A model generated the notes under the pieces. That model had not been told where the DNA came from, searched no databases, and saw nothing but the letters and a program-made list of their open reading frames with translations. Below, in pieces: positions 1-5,432 of a DNA stretch of 6,033 nucleotides. Numbering within the stretch: position 1 is the first letter of the stretch; each line of letters begins with the position of its first letter. Source of the stretch: Pseudomonadota bacterium (lineage in GTDB: Bacteria; Pseudomonadota; Gammaproteobacteria; UBA6186; Azoamicaceae). The translations under genes were made by a program, and so were the position numbers. The stretch covers positions 1-6,033 of the forward strand of contig JAJZUR010000091.1 in NCBI GenBank assembly GCA_021848375.1. The letters are read 5' to 3'.

Positions 1-1237
1 GTAAGGCATACAAATCCTCGCCAAATGGCATTTTATGTTTACCAAGGTGTAACACGACGCCGCAAACAAATTTGTCCCCTGCGGTTTCTTTAAGATCGCG
101 CAATCCTTTAAAATCATCACTTGTCGGCGTTTCGGTGGCTTTTACTTCTATGCCGACAATTCGCCCATCATTACTTTCTAAAACAATATCCACTTCTTTA
201 TTGGCGACTGTTCTATAGTGATAGAAAGAAACGTTAGGGCTATTCCAAGCCGACATTTTGATCAGTTCGTTTAATACAAAGGTTTCTAAAATATTACCTA
301 AGGTTTTGGGATCCAATAATAAGCCTTCTGCACTTATGCCCAATAGATTACACAAAACCCCCGTATCGCTTAAATGAATTTTTGGAGATTTAATCAAACG
401 TTTGCCGCGATTATTGGACCATGCAGGCAAAGTGTGTACTAAGAAAAAAGTTAACAAAAGCGTAAAATATCGTTTTAATGTACTTGCTGGTATCTGTAAG
501 CTCCTACCTATTTCATCCATATTTAATAAAGTTGCTGTTCTTGCTGCCAATAATTTCAATAAATTTGGCATTCGAGTGAGTCCCTCTATATTGGCAAGCT
601 CGCGAATGTCTCGCTCAATAATCGTCATTACATAAGAATTAAACCAACTGCCGCGCCGTTCGGCCGATTCCCGACTTTGCACAGGCGGAAAGCCTCCCTT
701 GACGATGTGTTCAATTATCTGTTTTTTATGAGTAGTATTTGTGGAATTTTGTGGTGTTTTTGATGCAAGCAATTTATTGGAATGATGAGAAAATAAATCC
801 TCAATGAATGTTTCTTGTATTCCGCTTAATTCTCCTAGTGATAATGGGTGTAAAGTGAGTATTTCTATTCTGCCCGCCAATGAATCAGCAATTTTTGGCA
901 ATAGAAAAATATCGGCTGATCCAGTTAAGATAAAACGTCCCGGTGTTCTTTGCCTATCAATTTCTGCTTTTATGGGTAAAAATAACTCGGGTGCTCGCTG
1001 AACCTCGTCGATGATAATGCGTTTTGCGCTTCTATTTAAAAAAGCAATCGGATCTGATTTTGCGTTATCTAAGGTAGGTAAATCATCGAAGGTAAAATAT
1101 AGAACCTCGGGGCCTTCTTCGTTCTGTAAATGTTTTACAAGTGTGCTTTTGCCGGCCTGACGAGCACCATTTAGGAAAACAACCGGTGTATCTTCCAAAG
1201 CCAGTTTAAGTTTTTCAACTAAAAATCTTTTGTACAT
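1..1237 (-). CDS. AAA-type ATPase with DUF4143 C-terminal domain (COG1373-like), 3' end cut by window edge
   Basis: I read 412 uninterrupted codons from ATG 1237 to the left edge without a stop. Residues 24-32 form a Walker A motif (GARQAGKST), 74-80 a Walker B (IIIDEVQ), and LTGSAD near 105-110 a sensor-1-like segment. About 235-262 looks like a helix-turn-helix (LNMDEIGRSLQIPASTLKRY). The C-terminal part has the PD-(D/E)xK layout of DUF4143: E318, E348-V-D350, then E364-V-K366. Family members are about 380-420 residues and often end ALPISALW-like; this one breaks off at LYAL, so only a few residues are probably missing. The biological role of the family is not established; DNA binding or cleavage is inferred from the fold. 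No Shine-Dalgarno sequence precedes ATG 1237, and an in-frame ATG at 1255 would add six residues (MVYYTY). It lies on the same strand as priA but has its own operator-rich upstream region. Confidence 0.9.
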   Translation of the reverse strand, partial: MYKRFLVEKLKLALEDTPVVFLNGARQAGKSTLVKHLQNEEGPEVLYFTFDDLPTLDNAKSDPIAFLNRSAKRIIIDEVQRAPELFLPIKAEIDRQRTPGRFILTGSADIFLLPKIADSLAGRIEILTLHPLSLGELSGIQETFIEDLFSHHSNKLLASKTPQNSTNTTHKKQIIEHIVKGGFPPVQSRESAERRGSWFNSYVMTIIERDIRELANIEGLTRMPNLLKLLAARTATLLNMDEIGRSLQIPASTLKRYFTLLLTFFLVHTLPAWSNNRGKRLIKSPKIHLSDTGVLCNLLGISAEGLLLDPKTLGNILETFVLNELIKMSAWNSPNVSFYHYRTVANKEVDIVLESNDGRIVGIEVKATETPTSDDFKGLRDLKETAGDKFVCGVVLHLGKHKMPFGEDLYAL

Positions 1238-1240
1238 ATA

Positions 1241-1254
1241 TGTATAATACACCA
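1241..1254. promoter_or_regulatory. Second operator-like palindrome next to the ATPase start codon
   Basis: TGTATAATACA (1241-1251) is a perfect 11-bp inverted repeat centred at 1246. Its right half extended to 1254 (ATACACCA) matches 7 of 8 bases of the right arm of the palindrome centred at 1268. The 22-bp centre-to-centre distance is about two helical turns, as expected for cooperative binding on one face of the DNA. On the minus strand it also reads TATTAT, so it could overlap a -10 box. Confidence 0.4.
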
Positions 1255-1259
1255 TCAGG

Positions 1260-1276
1260 TGGTGGATTATCCACCA
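1260..1276. promoter_or_regulatory. Perfect 17-bp palindrome, candidate operator of the ATPase gene
   Basis: The sequence TGGTGGATTATCCACCA is a perfect inverted repeat with 8-bp arms and a single central base at 1268. It sits 23 bp upstream of the chosen ATG of the ATPase gene, where a repressor would block transcription or early elongation. Its arms resemble the half-site beside the palindrome centred at 1246, which suggests one protein binding repeatedly. No binding protein is identified; the ATPase's own helix-turn-helix makes autoregulation conceivable but unproven. Confidence 0.55.
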
Positions 1277-1288
1277 TTTTGTAGTGAA

Positions 1289-1306
1289 TTTTACGATATT
1301 GTAAAA
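1289..1306. repeat. Inverted repeat TTTTAC-N6-GTAAAA
   Basis: Six-base perfect arms (1289-1294 and 1301-1306) surround a 6-bp spacer between priA and the ATPase gene. Just left of it, TAGTGAAT (1282-1289) matches 6 of 8 bases of the operator half-site TGGTGGAT and would be centred at 1290, another 22 bp from the 1268 palindrome. It has no GC-rich stem, so it is unlikely to be a terminator for priA. An upstream protein-binding site is more plausible. Confidence 0.35.
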
Positions 1307-1353
1307 ATGTTATTATAAATCAAAATGTTATACATGGTGATGGGCAGCTCGGA

Positions 1354-3417
1354 TTAATACATATCAATCGGATCAACATCCAACGACCAACGGATGCGCT
1401 TCGTCTGCGCCTCTGCTTCAATTTGCGGCACAATATGCTGCAGCCATTTTTGGATAAAGTTACGTTCAGGGGCTTGAAATAACAATTGCGCGCGATATTT
1501 GCCCAAACGGCGCTCCATGGGAGCTGGGATGGGTCCTAACAGTTTGAATTTGGTGGTAGTAGACTGAAAATATTGTTGCTTGATAGAACTTAAAAAATTC
1601 AAAGCGCGATCGAGCGTATTGGCTTCGCTTCTCATTAATACCTGATAGCTATAGGGCGGCAGCCGAGTTGCTCGTCTTTCCTGTAACAAAGCATTGGCAA
1701 AACTTAAATAGCCTTCTTCTAAGACTTTTTTTAAAAGGGGATTTTCAGGGTGACAGGTTTGTAAAATAACCTGCCCTTTTCGCTCAGCACGTCCGCTGCG
1801 GCCCGCCACTTGCGTAATCAGTTGTCCCATTTTTTCGAGACTTCGAAAATCAATGCTAAATAACGCTTGATCAATATCGAGAATAGCAACCAACGTCACG
1901 TTTGGAAAATGATGGCCTTTGGCAATCATTTGCGTGCCAAGTAAGATGCTTGCTTCGTTATTGCGGATGCAATCAATGGTCTCTTTGAACGAGTCCTTTT
2001 TGCGTGTGGTATCGCGATCGATTCGAATAATCGTTTCATTTGGGAAGTGTTTTTGTAGAGCAGTTTCTAAACGTTCGGTACCCACGCCAATGGGTTTTAA
2101 ATCTTTGTAATTGCAAGATGGACATTCAGGATATAGTGGAATGACCGTTTCACAATGATGGCAGTGTAACTGCTGCAATTTATAATGTAACGTCATTCTG
2201 GCATCGCAATTTTTACATTGAGCTACCCAACCGCAGCTAAAGCACATTAATTGCGGTGCAAATCCGCGGCGATTCAAAAATAATAAGATTTGTCCCTTTT
2301 CGGTTAAATGCTCGCGCATTTTTACAATTAATTGTGCGGACATGCCAGCCTCTAATTTTTTATGCCGAATATCAAGCACTTGCAAAACCGGAACGCTTGC
2401 ATTGCCCGCGCGCAGGGGTAATTTTAAATGTTGGAAACGTCCGAGATGAATATTATGAAGCGTTTCTAGGGAAGGTGTTGCCGAACCTAATAAAATGGGG
2501 CATTTTTCTAAAGAAGCTCGCATAATTAAGAGATCGCGCGCATGGTAACGAAACCCATCCTGTTGTTTAAAAGAAGAATCATGTTCTTCATCAATGATGA
2601 AAACACCGGGTGATTTGAGCGGCACAAAAGCTGCAAGACGAGTGCCAATCACAATGGGGGCAATGCCCGTTCTGGCATTTTCCCATGCTTCAAAGCGCTT
2701 TTTTTCGCTAAGAGAAGAATTCAGTACAGCGATAGGAACAGAAAAACGTTCTTCGAAGCGTTTTACCAATTGTGGAGTTAGACCAATTTCTGGAACCAAC
2801 ACCAACGCTTGTTGACCAGTTTCTACTAGACGTGCTGCAATTTGCAGGTAAACTTCGGTTTTACCACTTCCGGTAACGCCATCTAAAACAAAGGTTTTGA
2901 ATTTTCCAAAGCTATTTTGTACGGCAGTAACGGCTTCTCGTTGTGCGGAATTTAAGGTGAATTTTGGGGGTTCTATTGTCGTTATTTCTTTTTTTTCTAA
3001 AAATGTAGGATTAAGTTCTAATGCATTTAATTTCACAGGTTTTTTCAACGGTTTTTCTTTAGCGTTTTTTCGTAAACGATTGGGAAGTGCGGCTTCAAAT
3101 ACTTCTCCTAACGGACATTGGTAATAGCGGCTCGCCCATAAGATCAGATCTAAGAGGGTAAGTGAGAATAAAGGTTCCTTATCTAAATAAGCATAGGCTT
3201 GCTTTAATTTTTCAATGGGATAATCACTCTCTTCCGAGATACTAACAATGACCCCGATTTTTTTCTGATTATGATTCCCAAACGGCACCAATACCCGCAT
3301 TCCAGGCCTGGGTTGTTGTGCAACTTCCGTGTTGGGTGGTAGATAATCAAATAATTGACGTAAGGGTACCGGGATAGCAATTTTAAGGATAGGTAACTTT
3401 CTCGGCGTATTAGTCAA
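1354..3417 (-). CDS. priA: Primosomal protein N' (replication restart helicase PriA)
   Basis: This is a 3'-to-5' superfamily 2 DNA helicase that recognises abandoned replication forks and reloads the replisome through PriB/DnaT/DnaC. The 687-residue protein is close to the E. coli length (about 732). The N-terminal 3'-OH-binding region (about 10-110) opens with IAIPVPLRQLFDYLPP. Walker A is GVTGSGKT (180-187) and the DEEH box lies at 276-279. The zinc-binding insertion has four CxxC pairs, C392/C395, C401/C404, C419/C422 and C432/C435. GTQMIAKGHHFP (494-505) and QVAGRSGR (536-543) are the helicase C-terminal motifs. The start is TTG 3417: an in-frame TAG lies two codons upstream and the next Met is residue 40, inside the conserved domain. 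An AGGA lies 11 nt before the TTG. The gene overlaps the hslR stop by 8 bp, implying translational coupling. No key residue is missing. Confidence 0.97.
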   Translation of the reverse strand: MTNTPRKLPILKIAIPVPLRQLFDYLPPNTEVAQQPRPGMRVLVPFGNHNQKKIGVIVSISEESDYPIEKLKQAYAYLDKEPLFSLTLLDLILWASRYYQCPLGEVFEAALPNRLRKNAKEKPLKKPVKLNALELNPTFLEKKEITTIEPPKFTLNSAQREAVTAVQNSFGKFKTFVLDGVTGSGKTEVYLQIAARLVETGQQALVLVPEIGLTPQLVKRFEERFSVPIAVLNSSLSEKKRFEAWENARTGIAPIVIGTRLAAFVPLKSPGVFIIDEEHDSSFKQQDGFRYHARDLLIMRASLEKCPILLGSATPSLETLHNIHLGRFQHLKLPLRAGNASVPVLQVLDIRHKKLEAGMSAQLIVKMREHLTEKGQILLFLNRRGFAPQLMCFSCGWVAQCKNCDARMTLHYKLQQLHCHHCETVIPLYPECPSCNYKDLKPIGVGTERLETALQKHFPNETIIRIDRDTTRKKDSFKETIDCIRNNEASILLGTQMIAKGHHFPNVTLVAILDIDQALFSIDFRSLEKMGQLITQVAGRSGRAERKGQVILQTCHPENPLLKKVLEEGYLSFANALLQERRATRLPPYSYQVLMRSEANTLDRALNFLSSIKQQYFQSTTTKFKLLGPIPAPMERRLGKYRAQLLFQAPERNFIQKWLQHIVPQIEAEAQTKRIRWSLDVDPIDMY

Positions 3418-3985
3418 ATATTTCTATTTCCTGCTGAGGGGTAAAAGATTTAGTCGGATATTCACTTCGAGGCTCATTGCGATTAAAAGAGCGCCGTAAA
3501 AATCTAACTACTCGTCGTTCTCGTGGGGGCTCGTTGTGATAGAGTACTTGGTTATACTGAGGCGCATTATTATAGTTATACTGAGGAGATTGGTTATAGT
3601 GAGAAGTAGGTTGCCATGCTGAGGTTTGTTCTTGTGCTAAATGACTCTCGTTTATTTCTTCAAAAAGCTGCAAAGCTTCTTCGGTACTGCGCCGTCGCGT
3701 CGATAGACCTTTTACCATTACCACTTTTTCAAAATGCCCATGTCGGATCTGTAAAGTAGCGCCAATTTCAATTTCTCGACTGGGTCGTGAGCGTTCACCA
3801 TTGTAGAAAATTCTGCCCTTTTCAACGGCAGCTCTCGCCACAGCGCGTGTTTTGAAAAAACGCGCAGCCCATAACCATTTATCAAGACGCACCTTTAAGA
3901 CACGTTCTTCGCCCGACTCCGAGGATTCGAAATTAATAACTTCACTGTCATCTTCATCCGCAAAAAATTGAAATTTCTGATCCAT
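3410..3985 (-). CDS. hslR: Heat shock protein 15 homologue (HslR, S4 RNA-binding domain) with unusual extensions
   Basis: Hsp15 binds free 50S subunits still carrying a nascent peptidyl-tRNA and helps recycle them after heat stress. The S4 domain spans about residues 31-95, starting VRLDKWLWAARFFKTRA and including YNGERSRPSR (61-70), close to E. coli HslR (133 aa). This copy is 191 aa. It has an acidic N-terminal leader (D/E/S-rich, about 8-28) and a Q/N/Y-rich stretch (about 120-148) before a basic tail (PPRERRVVRFLRRSFNR, 153-169). The tail matches the basic C-terminus of the E. coli protein, so the Q/N/Y block is an insertion rather than simple tail growth. The start is ATG 3985, with only a weak GGAAA upstream. 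A good promoter is at 4037-4066. The stop lies inside the priA start region, so the two genes form one operon. Confidence 0.9.
   Translation of the reverse strand: MDQKFQFFADEDDSEVINFESSESGEERVLKVRLDKWLWAARFFKTRAVARAAVEKGRIFYNGERSRPSREIEIGATLQIRHGHFEKVVMVKGLSTRRRSTEEALQLFEEINESHLAQEQTSAWQPTSHYNQSPQYNYNNAPQYNQVLYHNEPPRERRVVRFLRRSFNRNEPRSEYPTKSFTPQQEIEIFD
3551..3604. repeat. Short intragenic repeats encoding a Q/N/Y-rich tract in hslR
   Basis: The 12-mer GTTATACTGAGG occurs exactly at 3551-3562 and 3575-3586 (period 24), with a diverged third copy at 3593-3604 (GTTATAGTGAGA). On the coding (minus) strand they encode SHYNQSPQYN-YNN-APQYN (about residues 128-145). Near-identity at the DNA level suggests recent expansion by slippage or unequal exchange. 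Confidence 0.75.
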
Positions 3986-4036
3986 AAATAAAAGTTTCCA
4001 TCATATTGTGTTAACGTCTCTAAAAATTCATTACGG

Positions 4037-4066
4037 ATGATAGCAGAATTGTTTAAAAATTGTCAG
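4037..4066 (-). promoter_or_regulatory. Candidate sigma70 promoter of the hslR-priA operon
   Basis: Read on the minus strand, CTGACA (4061-4066, 5/6 to the -35 consensus) and TATCAT (4037-4042, 5/6 to the -10 consensus) are separated by 18 bp. Transcription would start near 4030, giving a 5' leader of about 45 nt before the hslR ATG. A second -10-like TATGAT at 4000-4005 has no convincing -35 partner and lies very near the start codon. No sigma32 heat-shock promoter is obvious. Confidence 0.5.
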
Positions 4067-4078
4067 GTTCCTTAAAAT
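4049..4078 (+). promoter_or_regulatory. Candidate cysQ promoter, interleaved with the divergent hslR promoter
   Basis: TTGTTT (4049-4054) and TAAAAT (4073-4078, 5/6) are 18 bp apart and would start transcription about 30 nt before the cysQ GTG. The element shares 4049-4066 with the minus-strand hslR promoter, so polymerase could hardly occupy both at once. The -35 box is only moderate. Confidence 0.4.
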
Positions 4079-4114
4079 TCTTTTTTCGCGTCTCAAATCG
4101 CGGTACACTGAGAC

Positions 4115-4921
4115 GTGAATACCCAATATAAAGAATGGATCCCAAGCGTTTTAGCACTTGCAAGAGAAGCGGCAAGTGCTATTCGTGCGGTTCAGGCACG
4201 TAAAATCTACGAAATCAAATCAAAGTTAGACAATTCACCAGTTACTGAGGCTGATCTGGTTGCACATCGTATTATTGAAGAAGGGTTATTGGCACTGGAT
4301 CCAAGGCTGCCGATCATTTCGGAAGAAGGCGCCGCGGTACCCTTTGAAGTTCGATCCCAGTGGCAGCAATTTTGGTTAGTGGATCCTTTGGATGGTACAC
4401 AGCAATTTATTCGGGGGACGCCCGAATTCTCGATCAACATTGCTTTGGTTGAAAATCAACGTCCGGTTTTGGGGGTTGTTATGGCGCCTGCCTTAGATCA
4501 GTGTTATTGGGCGGTTCAGGGCGAGGGATCCTACATGGAAAGCTTCCCGAGTTCTTTTGTTCCCATTCATACCGTGCATCCTTATCATTCTCCCATTAAG
4601 GTGGTGGTTAGTCCGCGCCATCAGCCATCCATGCCATCTTGGATAGCGCTCAGTGAACGATTATCGGAATATGCATTAAGTTATTGTGGGAGCGCGTTAA
4701 AAATTTGTTTGGTGGCGAGGGGAGAAGCTGATCTCTATCCTCAGTTAGGACCGACCAGTGAATGGGATACGGCTGCAGGGCAATGCCTATTAGAAGAAGC
4801 AGGTGGATTACTGGTTGATTTAAGTGGGAAACCTTTGCGCTATAACACCCATGCTACCCTAAACAATCCAGGGTTTTATGCAATGTCTGATGTGGCTTTA
4901 CGACCACTTTGTTGTGGATAA
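4115..4921 (+). CDS. cysQ: 3'(2'),5'-bisphosphate nucleotidase CysQ
   Basis: CysQ hydrolyses 3'-phosphoadenosine 5'-phosphate (PAP), left by sulfate assimilation, to AMP and phosphate. PAP otherwise inhibits PAPS-using enzymes and exoribonucleases. The 268-residue protein belongs to the Mg-dependent inositol monophosphatase superfamily. Metal-binding residues visible are E70/E71 (ISEEG), D90 and D93 in DPLDGT (90-95), and D218 in WDTAAG (217-222). SKLDNSPVTEADLVAH (36-51), GSALKICLVARGEADLYP (192-209) and LNNPGF (249-254) match E. coli CysQ (246 aa) well. The start is GTG 4115, the first possible start after an in-frame TGA at 4109; the next Met is residue 123, far inside the fold. The ribosome binding site is weak, suggesting modest expression. 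It is divergent from hslR. Its stop codon lies inside a perfect DnaA box (4913-4921). IMPase activity is possible but less likely. Confidence 0.93.
   Translation: MNTQYKEWIPSVLALAREAASAIRAVQARKIYEIKSKLDNSPVTEADLVAHRIIEEGLLALDPRLPIISEEGAAVPFEVRSQWQQFWLVDPLDGTQQFIRGTPEFSINIALVENQRPVLGVVMAPALDQCYWAVQGEGSYMESFPSSFVPIHTVHPYHSPIKVVVSPRHQPSMPSWIALSERLSEYALSYCGSALKICLVARGEADLYPQLGPTSEWDTAAGQCLLEEAGGLLVDLSGKPLRYNTHATLNNPGFYAMSDVALRPLCCG
4913..4921 (+). promoter_or_regulatory. DnaA box (perfect) overlapping the cysQ stop codon
   Basis: TGTGGATAA is the exact complement of the consensus TTATCCACA. Its final TAA is the cysQ stop, so the codons TGT-GGA-TAA constitute the box. Alone it could be chance from coding sequence; it counts because four similar boxes follow within 400 bp. 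Confidence 0.5.
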
Positions 4922-5010
4922 AACGCTTATGACCTCTCTTTTATGATCATATGTTGCGGGTTACAAAGGTCGTTCATGGGAAAATACACGTCAGCTAAAG
5001 CTTACAAGGC

Positions 5011-5031
5011 TGTGGATAACTCTGTGCATAA
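5011..5031 (+). promoter_or_regulatory. DnaA box pair, left copy
   Basis: A perfect TGTGGATAA (5011-5019), a CTC spacer and the variant TGTGCATAA (5023-5031) place two boxes 12 bp apart in the same orientation. An almost identical pair recurs at 5296-5316. Close same-strand spacing favours cooperative DnaA loading. Confidence 0.65.
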
Positions 5032-5050
5032 ATCTAATCTTAGTGTTGTC

Positions 5051-5085
5051 TGCTAACCCAAGCAGAAAAACCTAAGCTGTTAGCA
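5051..5085. repeat. Inverted repeat TGCTAAC-N21-GTTAGCA
   Basis: Perfect 7-bp arms (5051-5057 and 5079-5085) lie between the left DnaA box pair and the A+T-rich core. There is no T-run after the right arm, and a 21-nt loop is poor for an intrinsic terminator. It could be a protein-binding site or a cruciform; function unknown. Confidence 0.5.
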
Positions 5086-5101
5086 TCAATTTTGTTTCAC
5101 G

Positions 5102-5270
5102 TTGATTTTTAAAGAAATTTTGTATAAAAAGATTGATTTTTAAAACTTTTTACCCGACTGACATGGGTTGGATAACGACTGTTTAAATTTATTTTAACTT
5201 GTTAATAACTTTTGTTATTTAGCGTGAATAAAAGATTGATAACTCAACTAAAAAATATTTCATTTTTAAA
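5102..5270 (+). repeat. Three dispersed A+T-rich 12-mers (possible unwinding-element repeats)
   Basis: TTGATTTTTAAA occurs exactly at 5102-5113 and 5133-5144, and with one change (TTCATTTTTAAA) at 5259-5270. A related AAAAGATTGAT recurs at 5127-5137 and 5230-5240. Repeated A+T-rich 12-13-mers beside DnaA boxes are characteristic of bacterial unwinding elements. The intervening stretch also has an AATAAC-TTTT-GTTATT inverted repeat (5204-5219) and a weak box-like GTTGGATAA (5167-5175). Confidence 0.5.
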
Positions 5271-5295
5271 GCGGGATTGAAGAATAGAATTGCCA

Positions 5296-5316
5296 TGTGG
5301 ATAACTTTGTGCATAA
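5296..5316 (+). promoter_or_regulatory. DnaA box pair, right copy
   Basis: TGTGGATAA (5296-5304), spacer CTT and TGTGCATAA (5308-5316) repeat the left pair with a single C-to-T difference in 21 bp. The copy lies on the far side of the A+T-rich core, 285 bp from the first. Confidence 0.65.
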
Positions 5317-5432
5317 GGAGGAAAGCCACTTTGAATTTAGGGTTTTATCTAAAGGCAATTTAAATATAAATCTTTTACCATATCTTTATGTCTTTATGTG
5401 GCATAAGGTGATGACATGAAAGGAGGAGTGGT
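5317..5432 (+). promoter_or_regulatory. Leader region of the ferritin-like gene, with strong ribosome binding site
   Basis: No protein gene is convincing here. A TATAAA (5365-5370) is a possible -10 box but lacks a good -35. TCTTTATG is tandemly duplicated (5383-5398). CTTTATG-TGG-CATAAGG (5392-5408) can form a small 7-bp hairpin including one G-U pair. AAAGGAGGA (5419-5427) is a near-perfect Shine-Dalgarno sequence 6 nt before ATG 5433. A second one, AAGGAGGA (5315-5322), has no proper gene after it. Confidence 0.45.

Larger units (their letters stand above)
4913..5316. other. Candidate replication origin or DnaA-binding locus (oriC-like)
   Basis: Three perfect DnaA boxes TGTGGATAA (4913, 5011, 5296) and two variants TGTGCATAA (5023, 5308), all in the same orientation, flank a strongly A+T-rich core (about 5101-5280). 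That core has three copies of a TTGATTTTTAAA-like repeat, which could be an unwinding element. The context CTGTGGATAACTCTG around 5010-5024 is the same as that of box R4 in E. coli oriC as I recall it. Minus-strand genes to the left and plus-strand genes from 5433 point away from the region. Against it: no dnaA, dnaN, mnmG or rpmH neighbour, only one GATC (4945) so no E. coli-like SeqA/Dam control, and no clean IHF site. A DnaA titration site (datA-like) or a DnaA-controlled promoter are alternatives. Confidence 0.55.

Noticed and set aside
402..1001. Plus-strand open frames at 402-635 and 804-1001
   Set aside because: They are antisense to the clearly coding ATPase gene, have no recognisable domains and no convincing ribosome binding sites.
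1919..3124. Plus-strand open frames inside priA (1919-2110, 2256-2525, 2594-2815, 2897-3124)
   Set aside because: All lie opposite conserved PriA motifs and show no protein-like features of their own.
4207..4440. Minus-strand frame of 77 codons opposite cysQ
   Set aside because: It mirrors the conserved CysQ metal-site region and has no family resemblance.
4942..4951. TATGATCATA palindrome with the only GATC of the DnaA-box region
   Set aside because: A single Dam-type site is not evidence for SeqA control; origins that use it have many clustered GATCs.
4929..4972. GACCT...AGGTC inverted repeat after cysQ as a terminator
   Set aside because: Only 5-bp arms with a loop of more than 30 nt and no T-run; not a credible intrinsic terminator.
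5080..5100. Possible IHF site (GCATCAATTTTGTT)
   Set aside because: It departs from the WATCAANNNNTTR consensus at more than one fixed position.
5383..5398. Tandem TCTTTATG repeat (two copies)
   Set aside because: Two copies of an 8-mer in A+T-rich DNA are easily chance; noted in the leader entry but not treated as a functional repeat.
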